From: Rotaria macrura
Lineage: Eukaryota; Rotifera; Eurotatoria; Philodinida; Philodinidae
DNA length: 64,000 nt
NCBI GenBank assembly: GCA_900239685.1
Contig: OENT01000259.1
Location: 15,053 to 79,052, forward strand
Reading direction: 5' to 3'
Under the pieces are notes generated by a model that was not told the DNA's origin, ran no database searches, and saw only the letters and a program-made list of their open reading frames with translations. The position numbers and the translations under genes were made by a program. Position 1 is the first letter of the stretch. Every line of letters begins with the position of its first letter. Positions 36,696-49,347 of the stretch are shown here, in pieces.

Positions 36696-36720
36696 GAAAA
36701 ACAAAAACAAAAACAAAAAC
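36696..36720. repeat. (CAAAAA)n simple repeat
   Basis: Four to five tandem units of ACAAAA, directly downstream of the CD20-like gene. Confidence 0.7.
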
Positions 36721-36831
36721 ATAGTGGTAAAAAACATAAATGCTGTTTTCCTTCTGAACTAGATAATATATTTTTAGATACACATGAATACATGTACAAC
36801 AACAACAACAAAAAATGAGAAAGAACATAAA

Positions 36832-37720
36832 TTAGCAATTTAAATTCATTGCATTCGATATATTAAAAGTTCCATGTGGTTGTTTAAGTACCATGATCGT
36901 AACTCGAATATATATAATTGCGAAAAGAATCGTACTCAGAAGAACAATAGTAGCTCCGCCTATTTGAATAAGAAGAATCAAACATTGATACGATGCTACA
37001 CGTGATGGTTCACTTGGTTTTGTTATACATCGTGTTTGATAAAAACAAGTATGTAATAAAATTTCAGCAATCGTAAACATTAAAGCTAACATGAATATGA
37101 AACGACTCTGAGATTTATCATTTGCTCAATTATTTAAATCAATAAATTCTAAATAAGAATATTTTCCTTACCAATAAATTGAATGATCAATACAGCTGAT
37201 GTATGATGACGTTCACGATCCGTACTCATCACTGTATTAAATTAAATTCAAGAAACATGCATGACGATTGTATTAACGTTATTCAATTACAAACCAAGTA
37301 CAATGGCAGCTGCTCCAGCGAATACGTAAATAAATCCACACCACAGACCAATTGCAATATCAAATATTAATATTTCAACTGTAAGAACAACTAACCCGCC
37401 AAGTATCTCACATAAACCTAGTACAGCTACAAGTAAAATCGGTAATTTCTTTTGAAATGGAGGTGTCCATGATCTAGTCATTGTCGATTCTTTTGTAATA
37501 GAAGACAAATTCGATTCATGAGATATATCAGTCGATGGTAGAGTATCATTTTCATATAATGTTCGTCTTGGTGATGATAACACGATTGTTTCATACGGGC
37601 ATATGATTCGAGAAGATGACAATGTCGGTAGATCGTTATCTACGAATAAGCATACATTTTAATTAATGAATAGATTCATTTCTTTTTCGGAAAAAAAAAC
37701 CTAAACGTACTTTCATACAT
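36832..37720 (-). CDS. Four-span membrane protein, CD20/MS4A-like, four exons
   Basis: Exons 37720-37711, 37639-37295, 37231-37172 and 37124-36832 give 235 aa. A 60-residue cytoplasmic-type Ser/Thr-rich leader precedes hydrophobic segments of the kind LPILLVAVLGLCEILGGLVV, then IGLWCGFIYVFAGAAAIVLG, a third segment starting near RFIFMLALMFTIAE and a fourth (LILLIQIGGATIVLLSTILF). The IGxWCGFI...AG pattern at the start of TM2 is typical of CD20/MS4A/TMEM176-like tetraspans. The very short first exon (M-Y-E plus one base) was chosen because it gives an in-frame ATG and GT donor; a different start is possible. Function is unknown. It is divergent from the SLC35G-like gene. Confidence 0.6.
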
Positions 37721-39567
37721 CAATCTATAATAAGTATGTTTATGAATGAATCGTATTATATGTGAAGAAGATGAACAACATAGACGAATCGAATGTTAAT
37801 ATAGAATAAGAAACGAACAACAAAAAAGAATAGACATACTATCGAGGTCCGTCGTAATAAGAATGCAAATAAAATACACGTGATTGTGCATTATTGAAGA
37901 GTCATTTAATAAAAGCTAGATTCATTTTTTAGTCGTGTTCAAAGAAAAGAAGACAGCAAACACTTTTCAACGGCATTGAGTATTTTTACATGGGAAGATT
38001 AATGAAAATGGAAATAAAATTTTTTTTTAATGACCACTACATAAATCTGGCCCCGATAAATATTAGTGCAGCAAGTAAATCAGAAATTGATCATTGTCTT
38101 TGAGTCTTAGTTTAAAAATTCTTTCACTAGGTGTGAGGGATAATGAAACTAAGACCAAATGAAAGTACTTTTTTATGAGCATAAGTGAATCATTTTTCTA
38201 TCACTGAAATAGGTCGGTGTATTTTCGAGCAATATGTTTCTTTCTCATGTGATCATGTAATACTAGAGTAGTAAACAGAGACACAAATATTCCTAGTAGT
38301 ACCCTATGCATAGGTTTAGAGTATTCATAGAAGAGACGTCTTCATATATGATGTGTTGATAGTCTCTTTAGAAAGCAACTTCATGTTCAATCTTAGAATC
38401 ATTGGAGAAAACTGATTTGAAAAGTTTTAGAACATTTAATCGTCTTCTAATCTGAAATAAGAATATTGAGTACGTAGATAAATATAGATTACGTAAATTT
38501 TAGAAATAGAAAAAATAATAAACAACTGAAACTATATGAAAGATTATTTTCATGAGAATTTACTTCTCATCGAAGTAAAGAACCAAACTTTGAAAATTCG
38601 GTTTTCCTCCAGGAAATCAAACAAATTCACATAAACTACTCTCCAGGTATCCATGATCCATAAGAGTACGTATTATAAATGTGCACTAGTGAACGTCAAT
38701 TTTTATATATTAAAATCTGTCATCAAGATGGAATAATCTCTTCTGAATTAAATTCTACCGTACACTCTTGAGAATATGAATGAACGAAAATATTAATCAT
38801 TTGTTTTCCATTGTATTCCTACTTTCAGTGTTTTCCGATGAGAAATACCTAAAACAGTAAAATCTTGTTGAGTTAATTCAAAGATCAAAGGCTGCATGAT
38901 GAATCATAAATATCTTTAACAGAAACGTGAATACATGGATACGCATTCGATTATAAGATTATACGTAAATTTCATGCTTTACGATATTGATAACAAAAAC
39001 AAAACATTAAATTCATGCCGGATAGAAACACTTTATCTGTATTGAGATTAATATTCGAACTCGAAGTCAAAATCAAAGTTCACTTTATTGAAAACGAACA
39101 AATATACCGTGTACTCTTTTTGTCAACTGATAGTTTAGATCAATATTTCTTTTTTGCAGAATCATTGATGATATAGATCGGCGTGGGAAAGGTTATTATA
39201 CCGCAACCGATGTGTCTGCAAAGAAGAGATGGCAAATATACGGCCTGTGTGAATAAGACAATGTCAAATTTTATTTCTATTCGAATGAGAATGATTTTTT
39301 GCTCTTAAGATAACATTTAAAACGCATTTTTTTTCGTTATGCAAGATTCACCTGATTTCTTTCGTCGCCGAAAATTTAGTGCAAATCTTGCTGTTCACGT
39401 TCTTTTTCTTTTTGGTATTAATCATCGTTTTTTTTTGCTCTAATGTCGGGAATGCAAAAAGAAAAAGAATGGAGTTGGGTTTTTCTCATGACCTCGGAGT
39501 AAACATAAATAAACGTCAAAAATATAATAGATGGGATTTCTTTTTTGCACTGGCAATTTTCGAAAGA
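37721..39567. other. Divergent intergenic region
   Basis: Upstream region shared by the CD20-like gene (minus) and the SLC35G-like gene (plus). AT-rich, with no recognizable gene or clear element. Confidence 0.4.
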
Positions 39568-40680
39568 ATGACACAACATGAAGATAGTGAAGATGAAATA
39601 GATGCAACAATAACACCAATTAATCCATTGCTTCTAATACCATCAATTAGCACAGAAAATCTAACGAAAGAAATTCATTGGACAAAGCGTTTCTCTGGTA
39701 TTTTTTACTCATTAGTTGCATCATTCTTCTATGTTGGCTCAACTTTTACGATTAAACATTTAGGCATCGATTTTCTCGATGCATTATTATTACGTTTTAT
39801 ATTGCAAACAGTAATAACGTTTTTATTTACTTCATATAAAAGTTATGCATTACTGACGGGTACATTACGAGAAAAATTCTTACAATTCCTTTGTAGTGCT
39901 ACAGGCACAATAGGTATTGTTCTATTCTTTCTTTCTATCCGTTACATTGAAATATCAGATGCAAATACACTGTATTACACACGAGTGCTCTGGACAGTAT
40001 TCCTATGTATGATCATATATCGTGAACGTCCATGCATAACTACATTAATTGCTTTACTATTAACTCTTCTTGGTGTTGTTTTCGTTACACAACCAAGTTT
40101 TATTTTTTCTTCCATTAATCCAGCGATGAATAATAACGTTGATCATAAACTTCGTACACTAGGTTATATTCTATCAATAGTTTGTGCTTTAACATCGGCA
40201 TTGAATGTTTTATTATACAAGCAACTTATTTCGAAATCGAATTACATTAAACCAAGTGTATTAAATTTTCAATGCTCACTTTTCGTTTGTTTATGTCTTG
40301 TTATCAATCAATGCTATCGTATATTTTACCTTAAAGTAACGACAGCAACATTAAATTTTTTCATATCATGGCGTTATTTAGTGGCATCATTTGTATGTCT
40401 TATTCCGATTGTTGCAAGTGTACTAATTCAGAAATCTATTAAACGTGAACATCCAGCTGTTGTATCACTACTGGGCTCAGCTGATATTATTATTGCATTA
40501 ATATTAGAGAACACATTGTCTTCCGAACGATTAAATCTATATGCATTAGTTGGTACAGCACTTATAATAAGTAGTGTTGTACTTATTGGTATATCAAAAC
40601 TTACTAGCAAAAAGCAGATAAATAATGAAATCGAACAAAATGAAAAGGAAATTTCGAACGATCAATATGAAAAATGTTAA
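39568..40680 (+). CDS. SLC35G-like EamA (drug/metabolite superfamily) transporter
   Basis: From the ATG at 39568 the protein has 370 aa. The frame stays open upstream, with another ATG at 39469 that would add 33 residues. I prefer 39568 because the extra sequence is low-complexity and the acidic leader (HEDSEDEIDATITP) fits a cytosolic N-terminus. About ten hydrophobic segments follow in two EamA repeats. The first repeat begins near GIFYSLVASFFYVGSTFTIK; its marks include LDALLLRF, GTIGIVLFFLSIRYIEISDA, YTRVLWTVFLC, YRERP and LLGVVFVTQPSF. The second begins near LGYILSIVCALTSALNVLLY. This matches SLC35G1/G2-type proteins, whose substrate is not established. Single coding exon. Confidence 0.85.
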   Translation: MTQHEDSEDEIDATITPINPLLLIPSISTENLTKEIHWTKRFSGIFYSLVASFFYVGSTFTIKHLGIDFLDALLLRFILQTVITFLFTSYKSYALLTGTLREKFLQFLCSATGTIGIVLFFLSIRYIEISDANTLYYTRVLWTVFLCMIIYRERPCITTLIALLLTLLGVVFVTQPSFIFSSINPAMNNNVDHKLRTLGYILSIVCALTSALNVLLYKQLISKSNYIKPSVLNFQCSLFVCLCLVINQCYRIFYLKVTTATLNFFISWRYLVASFVCLIPIVASVLIQKSIKREHPAVVSLLGSADIIIALILENTLSSERLNLYALVGTALIISSVVLIGISKLTSKKQINNEIEQNEKEISNDQYEKC

Positions 40681-43633
40681 CAAAACTAACCTATACACAT
40701 TCAATGTTACCGCAGAAAACTAGCTTTTGCAAAGAAAATTATATCGAAATATTTAATATTACATATATTAGTTAGTTAGAGATAGAAATCAGTTTTACAA
40801 ATAGGGCTGTTGAATCTTGATAAAAGAAAATTTTAACTTGAATGAGCGTTGCACCAAAGTCATTCTTATATACCATTCATTTTCCACGATTAAAAGTTGT
40901 ATCATTATAAATGATCTTAGACTCAAAGGGATGATGTTTCTTGGTTTGGAAATGCCTCGATCGCTCCATTCATCAAACGAACATGCATGCAGTAATTTGC
41001 GTTTAAATATTTCTTCATTTACAAATGAACCTATTGTAGTTCATTGTAGAATGAAAATGTAAGCTTGATGATATGAATATTAATGACAGATAGAATTTTG
41101 AAAACAAAACATACGATCATTAGAGTCACTTAGAAGATTTTAGATCAATAGAAAATATCACAAGTGTGATGGGCAATATTCAATTGGATGTTTGTTCAAT
41201 GATTGATTCTAATGATATTGAATAGAAGAAGTGTAACTCATAGATTGTCTATCCAATTTATGATTATCTGTTAAATTTGTCGAAATTCGATAGTGCAGAG
41301 AACAGACTTTAGTGTCCTAGAAACTCTATAGACTAAATCATTGTTAAAAACGAGTTCTATGATTTTGTCGAGGATACCTTTGAAATTTTTGAGAGCAGAC
41401 CGTACAATGCAGTTATCATTGTGTGTCAAGAATTATGGAGTATCTATACAGAATAAACATTCTGAAAATAATAATAGAATAGGAGAATGGACGAAGTCAG
41501 ATCAGAATCAATGAAATTGATATGTTTTATTCTGCTGTGGTCACATTCATTCATTCTAATTATTTCAAATAAATATTTACCACATTCCTTCTAATGACTA
41601 CCAACTTGAGCTCGTCTATTTTTAGACCGATCAAAGTAACAAATTGCAATTACTCTATCATATGATGTTAAACATTTACCATGAAAATGTATGCTTGTAA
41701 AATCATGAGGGAAACAATCAAAAATGTATTGATTTTATTTCTTATTCTGTACTTAATTTTTCTCTGGCTTCATATCTAATTCTTTAAAATTAGTCGAACA
41801 TTTCGTAATCTGAGATAGAGAAAAAACTACCATGACTCATTCATACTCGTAGAATTTATCTTACCGCTATTAGAGTACATACAAACCTAACTGTCCAGTA
41901 AAATCGAAAAAATATCTTTCATGTAGAATATATTTAAAAAACGTACAAATCATATTGATAGTGCAGGACTCGATACTCAAGATGGTAGAACTCGTAAAAG
42001 ATATACAATAAGTCGATGATAATTATGCGTCTATTATTACGTTTTAGTGAATCTTAGTCACATTGTGTATTTATTGAAGCGTTTTGAAAAAGTTTTATGC
42101 CACATAAAATATAGTTATTTTTTTTAACCACTGAGGTGCATGAAATACAACTACAGTTGCTTGAAATGAAATCTCTACCATGTTGAACATGACGTGATCA
42201 AGAACTTGGAGTAATTCTTGTTTCTATAGATAGAATATTCCTTGTTTGACATGTACTATATTCAGAGTAAATTCAATAGGAGACTGACAACACAAAAAAC
42301 AAATGAAGCGAATCGATGAGTACTGTTTTAGCTCAAAAAGTGGTCCTTTCGATACTTAAATATACATTTGCAAATTTTTACTGATGTGTGAAACAAGCAT
42401 AAAAAAATAATTATAGCTTCATAGAAAAAAGAATGTATTCAGTGATCATCGTGAAAACGATCGATCCGGAAAATTCAACTATATGCATGACCAATTTATA
42501 AATGGGTGGGCAATAAAAAGAATCATACGTCGTGTTAGACTAACTTGCAATTGATGACATCATATGATATTCGAACGAAAAATGTTCAACGGGAAAATAT
42601 ATGCAATAAGTCTTCTCGTGATTGTGGAACTCTGTGGTTTGTATTCTATCGATTTTACTTTAGTAGAGAATAGGGAGTATCAGTGCTTGTTTAAATTAGA
42701 CACATTCTTTAAATCTAGAACCTCTACCGTAGTTTCTAAATAATTACAAGAAGTTTCGATATTTAATACGATTCAATAATCCTATGTTGTCGAGTGTAAA
42801 CTTTAGTAGAATTCTGAGTCGACGAGTTGTATTGTATACCAGTAGTAGCAACTGATTGCATTGTAAATTGTCACAAAAATCATTTCTATCCGTCAAAATG
42901 AGTTATGAGAAACGATGACTTGACAATCAATCAATATGTCGTAGTTGAAACAATGGAATCAAATACACAAAATAATAGTTGATATTTTCTATCACATGTG
43001 TATTGTAACTCGATGAAAATTAGTAATGTGTCAAAAATGTAGGCAATGATAGAAACAATTTCTATTCAGTAGAACGATATTAAATGAATCTAATAGGATG
43101 AGCATGGAAACCTTAACGAAATAATAAAATGTTTATACGAAGCGTAAAACTCGTTTTATTATCACGAATGTGTATCGAAAAGCTGTCGGATAGTATAGAC
43201 CATATATGAATTTCATAGGATCCTAAATAATATATTCTCTTTTAATCAATATGGAAATTTTTCAGCAAAAAGCACATGAGACATCATATAGAAAAACAAA
43301 TGATATCGTTTATTAAATAATCAGACCTTGAGAGGGCTATCTTTCCAATGGATTTTTCTGACGAGTATTGTCCTTCTTTCTTTTCATTAGAGTATAGTAG
43401 AGATAACTTACGGTGGTATGACAAGTCGATAATTTCTCGTGGCTTTTGTTTTTATGAATGATACATGCATAAAAAATTTTGAAAATTATTTTTCTAATTC
43501 TACATTTTTGAAATACAATGAAAAATATTCCAATAAAAAAGAAAAAAAGAATCGAAATATTCTTGGTTTTTTCTTTATTGTTGCTTTGGATTGACGTCTT
43601 CTTCTTCTTCTTCTTCTTCGTTTCACATTATAT
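40681..43633. other. Intergenic, nothing recognized
   Basis: AT-rich sequence between the SLC35G-like gene and the 3' end of the RRM/KH-like gene. A (CTT)n tract lies at 43597-43619, just past the latter's stop codon. No supported exon. Confidence 0.4.
43597..43619. repeat. (CTT)n simple repeat
   Basis: About seven tandem units, 15 bp beyond the stop codon of the RRM/KH-like gene, hence probably in its 3' UTR (GAA repeats in the transcript). Confidence 0.8.
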
Positions 43634-45983
43634 TCAATCGGATTCATAAAATGAAATAGCATTTTCAACAAAATAATCATAGATTTGTTTTCGCATAGCA
43701 TCAACATCTTGTTCAAAACCAACTAATGTTAATTGATTTTGTTTGACTTGTAATAAAACACGTCGTCGACGAAAACCGCCTGGACTTGAATAGAGATCAC
43801 GTACGTATAAATGCCACGAGTCACTTGCTAAACAACGTTTATCATCTTTATCTAACATAATTGAACACACACGTATATCGTGTCGAAGAAAATCATATGC
43901 ACGATCACAATTGTCACGTGATAAACCATATAAAACAAGTTTATGATGGTTAGTATTTATCGATTGACCCTGACCATTCGTAGTTGATATTGGTGATGTT
44001 GAACTTCGTCGATGATGATCACTTATACGTTCAATTTCATAGGCACATACATAATCAGCACGTGATAAATTTTCCATAACTATTTCAACTAAGTCAATAT
44101 AGAAAATGAAACATAGGAGAAGAGTAAGTTTTTAGTTTGCTGTTTTTTTTCTCTCATTACCTGTATCAGGATTCGATAGAAAAACGGCCATTTCTTTCCC
44201 GAGTTTGTAATATTTATGAACAATACTATTGAGTATGGATTCAAAATAATTTTTACAAAGATTTACTTGATCAAGTGGTCCACGGAAAATAACACGTCGT
44301 CCTGCACGATCTATATCAATATTTAAGTTCGTATACGTACGTCGTGATAAATCAATAAAACGCATCGAAAGTAGATCCATTTGATAAAAACGTAAATTCT
44401 CAATATAATCATCAATGATGGCCATAGATGGTTGTAATAGAGCAGGTGGTGGAGCTAGTTCGGCACTATTAAAAGTTTGTTTCGATGGTGAAGATGAACG
44501 AAGTAATAATGATGATCGATGATTATTTACTTTTGGATCACGTGTTGCACTTACTGGTTTACTACGATATACAGCATCATTTAATGGTATGTGATTTGTA
44601 GTAGTGTTATTATTATTAGAAGTTGTTGTTGTCGTTGCCGTTGTACGTGTTGTAAGCATATCAGTAAGTTCACTCAGTGCTCGATCTAAATGATCTTTTA
44701 AAGCTGTTACAATTATATGATCCTGTTGACTATCCGACGGTGCCAATTGCATGAGACGTGTATTATCTTTTAATGAAAGATCTGCAAGTTGTTCGGATGT
44801 AATCGACGGTATTTTATTATTATTCCATGGTACTTTATGTACAACAAGACTGTCGGTTAGAAAATGTTCAACTAATTTTTCAATATCTTTTGTCCACTTT
44901 GAACGAAATTTAGCTGTTATACGTGATTCTGTATAACAAATTTCGATGGTACCTTCTGTTTGTAATGTAACATGAGCATAAAAGGGCTTCAATTGCTCAC
45001 GAAGTTCATCAAGTAATGGACGATTTTTAAGTAAAAATGCATAACGACTATCGTCTGATGCACGATAACATATAGGATCTGGTTTTTTCCCAACATTGGA
45101 TGCATCGATAAATGGTTCAACACCCATGTGAGCATAATAAATTCTTACATCGAGACGATGATCATGTATTAAATGCTCACGTTTTATAATTCGGCAAACA
45201 TCTAAATCATATAAAAAAAAACAAAAGAAAACATATCAATTAGTTACATATTATTAGCAATAAATAATATAATCATAATAATTGGATACGTTTTTATTCT
45301 TTCTTTTAACCTTTATGATCAGCAAATGCCACAAGTGCATGTTGATGTTCATTATCAAATGTAACATCAACAACTTGTCCGCCATCACTACGACGTCGAT
45401 TTGAAAAATATAATTCCAATACATCACGTGATATATCTGTGGGCAAATTTCGTATCATAACGGTTGTTGGTGATGTTACTTCGGCTAGTGAAATTTCAGA
45501 CTCATTTAATTTTGTTCGTGTTGCATGTCGACGACGTACTTCGGACATATCTAAATAAATGAAAGAATAGTCAATTGTATTCATTCGTCTTGTTCTATTT
45601 CATTATTTCAACTTGCTTAGATCAGTTTTAAAAGTCACCATAACAGTCGTATCCTCAAGATTTGAATAATCAATTCTTTCGATTTCAGTTTCACCCGATA
45701 GATATTCTAAATAAAGTTCGAGATATTCTTGGACAAGATCAATTGGTAAATTAAATAAAATTAAACGACGTAAATCAACATCATGTAATTGACGATGTTG
45801 TTGCTGATGTTGCTGATGGTGGCTATTTGATAATTTCGTACTCTTCATAGGTGGAACAGTTGGCCCGAATACTGTTGCATCGAAGGATTGGATTGAGTGA
45901 GGACTTCCCATTGGAACTGTTGTATATTGATGATATACAGGTGGGTAACGATTTTGAACGACAGCTGGTGACACTTGTTGCAT
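43634..45983 (-). CDS. RRM / KH-like repeat protein resembling the N-terminal half of PARP10/PARP14
   Basis: Exons 45983-45617, 45550-45311, 45201-44161 and 44088-43634 give 700 aa. After a disordered Gln/His-rich leader come RRM-type units. One begins LILFNLPIDLVQEYLELYLEY. A second has the motif IRNLPTDISRDVLELYFSNR followed by RRSDGG, very like PARP10/PARP14 RRMs (LYFENRRRSGGG). Downstream are tandem KH-like regions with GRRVIFRGPLDQV and LVLYGLSRDNCDRAYDFL. The protein stops after QIYDYFVENAISFYESD with no macrodomain, WWE or ADP-ribosyltransferase domain. It may bind RNA, by analogy. The first intron appears to use a GC donor (GCAAGT), since no GT donor keeps the frame. It could also be a truncated paralog or an independent RRM family. 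Confidence 0.75.
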
Positions 45984-47395
45984 GATTAATAGGTTAGTTA
46001 GAAAAATGCTTCAGCGTAGCCCTCGTCTTGCCTCTTTCTTTTTCTGTCGAATGATGATAGTTTTTAAAGAACGGCCCTCGTTTTAAGTAAACGAAGATAG
46101 TTGAACCGTATCGCACCACTGCATGTAAACGCAGTTGAATCGTGTCTGACTCGGTTTTTTTTTCGCTTCATTTTCTTCTTTTACATAGCCAGTATGTCGC
46201 GTCTGTAATCAAAAGAAAAAGACGAAGAAGAAGAAGAGGAGAAGAGAGCCGAAAGAAAAGAAGAGGTTGCTTGACTGAGCTACTTTATATGTTTATACAT
46301 ACATGCACCTGATTGATAATTGAAGGACACCTTGAGGACACTCATTATTGTGGCGATATCCATTTTTAATCAATTAAAGAAACATTAAAATAGAGATAGT
46401 CAAACCTCTTCCTCTTTTTCTAACTCAACGGTGAATATTGTAGGTAAATTGATTGATTTATCGTGATGTAAAGAAAGGACAACAAAATACAATTGATCAA
46501 GGCATCCTATATATTGATAAGACCGATTTCCTTGAGTATTTGTAAGAAATCAAAGTATATGACAGAAATGAAATCCTCTTTGTCAATGTTGTCATATAAA
46601 ATATGATGTTATCGAAACGATAGATTAGATACAATGGTAAACAACCATTAGTATAGTATACACTGATTTACTCGGTGTTACTAGTAGTAATTGTATTCTG
46701 ATACTGCTGTTCAATAGATTTTCGTCGATGGTTAGTTAGATTCACTCGAATATTTACTCGAAGAATTTCTTTTATCAAAGTAAATCGTTCTATGTACCCG
46801 ATTTGGACATGATTACATCATAAGTTTATCAATGCGTAAATCGTTGTACGGTAGAACCATATCGAAAGAATCGATCTTTTCACTACACTAAATACGCGAA
46901 GAAGAAAGAGTACAATGTTCTTTCTGATTTATTTATTTATGCTTTCTTGTGGAACGTTTGCTTTAATCTCTTAGGCAGTTAAAATTATATTTGTAGATGT
47001 TCAATGACTTACAATTTTAACATCAGCAAACGTACCTCGAGGCTAATTGCATTAGAGAATGATCATAGATTTCAATCTTTTTTCTTCTTCTGCAAATTCA
47101 TACGTCTGTTTTCTTTTCTGCCACATTTCAATACAATGCAACAAACATAATTATACATAATTGGAGAATATCACAACCTCTATACGTCAAGATTGGTTGA
47201 TGAATGTAGTCCTTCAAAAATTTCGACGAAGATTTTTTTTCTTTTAATGTGTCTGTATTCTTTCTTTACGAGTCTAAAAAAGAATGAGCGAATCATTTGC
47301 ATTAAAAATTTATTTACTTTAAAAACAAGAAAATACAAAAGAAATAAAATGTTATGCATTTCGCAGAAAACAATCACCTGAATCAATTGATTCTA
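45984..47395. other. Intergenic, nothing recognized
   Basis: Upstream region of the RRM/KH-like gene, beyond which lies the 3' end of MON1. A GAAGAAGAAGAAG-type tract lies near 46219-46240. Overlapping frames at 47180-47386 on both strands are AT-rich by-products. Confidence 0.4.
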
Positions 47396-49347
47396 TCAAA
47401 TATATTCACATCGTAGTATAAATAATTGATTTTCTTCACGTTTAATATATGATAGAATACGATTGGCACATACGATGACAGTTTCGATTGTAACGAAAGG
47501 TGAAAATACAGCATATAATTCAAATCCTGGTGCCAACTAACAATAGAATAATAAAAAAAAAAACAGTTTGTTTTTGACATTTTTTAATTTTCTACAAACC
47601 CATCCAAATAATGATTCAAATTGAGTTTTAAAATAAATCGTTTTTAATTGATGATTTGGATTATGAAGACGGCCATACATAAAACGTATCGATTCAAATA
47701 ATCTTAGATGTTGTTCATTGTCTAGATAGGGATTAGTTAATTTTGATGAAACATATTGACTTAAAGTACGTGATTTATATGCAAAATATCTTAAATCCTG
47801 ACAACCGATTTCATTCAATAGAAGACGATCTTTTCCCAATGCACGTTGTATTTGTGTAATTAAATTAAATTTTGTTGATTTCTAATATAAAACAGATTAA
47901 TATTCGAGGGAGGAAAAAAGAAATCAAATCGTACTTCATTAATAACTTGTTTGAAATCGAACAGTATTTGAAAATGTTCAGGATTTACTGTTAATAGAAC
48001 AAGACATACATCGCAACTATCATCTAAATATGATATGTGTGCATGAAAGCAACCTCTGAAAGATAATTATACAAAATAAAACATCAATTAGTATGCTTCT
48101 GATACAATTGTTGACGATGACTAACCCTGGATCAAATCTTGGCAAACATACTGGTACCCATGATTCAACGCCTTTAAATGCATCTGAACTATTAACAAGA
48201 TTTATAAGTAAATGAAGATCTGATGGATGTAAATGATAATTCTTTAAACGTGCTATTGAAATAAGTTGACCATGTGCAAGTATCATTGCAAATATCATAT
48301 CCTGCAAATGTTTATCTATATTAATACGATTCAATACGACAATACTAATATATTTACTTGTTGTCCTCGTATGGTTTGCAAAACAATTTGTCCGATTTGA
48401 TTTCGTACATTAGCTGGTAAAATTAAACATTTGGCTGATGTCATCAGCATACCTAAATCATGTTCATACATATCAATAATATTGTGTAATAATTTTTTCT
48501 CAGCATTAGACAACCAACGACGTAAATCAAAATTGGGTTGTACACTAAATTTTTGTTTTATACGACTCAATGTTAATGTACTTATGATTTGATGATACAC
48601 ATATGTTAATTGTTGTAGAAGACACGATGAATGTTCATTTTTATGTGTTACGATAACGAATATAAATGGTTCTTTATGTAAAAATGCTATACGACCACGA
48701 CCAATTTTTAAATAATTCAATTGACTAGATTTGGTTAATTCAGCAATTGAAACAAGTGTTTGCATAACACCCGCCAATGTTACCAATTGGTCTTCATCTC
48801 CATATCTAAAACATAATCTAATAATAGTAATAATTTATTCAATGTAATTTTAAGAATTTACCTTGTAAAAACTGGTTTACCACTTTCACTCACAATAAAT
48901 ACATGTTTAACTCGACTTTTTAATATTTGTAAATATGATTCTTCATCATCATCAATGGCATCACATTTTGTTTGTCCATTGACACTATTATTTGTAATTG
49001 TTGGAGTTAATTCGGTTTCATTTGTTATTTTATCATCATCTTCGTCATCAGGTAAATAGGAATTTGATAAAATATTAGTACCTATCTAGGAAACTAGATA
49101 TGTCATCATATATGAATTTATGAATTATTCTTACGATATTCGAAGACACCGTTTTAATATCTTCAGATAAAGAACTTCGTCGAATGAAATCTATGAGACC
49201 TGAGGATGGTTCGTGTTCATCCTCAAAAAGAGCAGGTGCATCTGTATTTTGTATGAGACTTTCATATGATGGAAGTGATTCTAGTTTTGACATTGATTCA
49301 GTTGAATTTTCATGTCCTCGTTGTATTAAGATGTCTAGCATGGACAT
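47396..49347 (-). CDS. MON1: MON1 vacuolar fusion protein (Rab7 GEF subunit), seven exons
   Basis: Exons 49347-49135, 49085-48862, 48805-48358, 48301-48126, 48055-47935, 47881-47600 and 47536-47396 give 534 aa. The acidic N-terminal third is disordered. It is followed by three longin-type modules: HVFIVSESGKPVFTRYGDED, VTLAGVMQTLVSI, FIFVIVTHKNEHS, LTYVYHQIISTLT, RRWLSNAEKKLL, HPSDLHLLINLVNSS, WVPVCLPRFDPGGCF, LKTIYF and the closing YAVFSPF ... IKREENQLFIL. Each aligns with the order seen in human MON1A/B. With CCZ1, MON1 activates Rab7 on late endosomes, lysosomes and autophagosomes (family knowledge). Its partner is not in the window. Confidence 0.93.

Noticed and set aside
39379-39567. N-terminal extension of the SLC35G-like frame
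   Set aside because: The frame begins at GTG and encodes a low-complexity Phe/Leu and Lys stretch; an ATG at 39568 gives a normal family-length protein.
28618-49347. PINK1 and MON1 as a functional mitophagy cluster
   Set aside because: Both act in mitophagy, but they are 14 kb apart with unrelated genes between, so chance proximity is the simpler reading.
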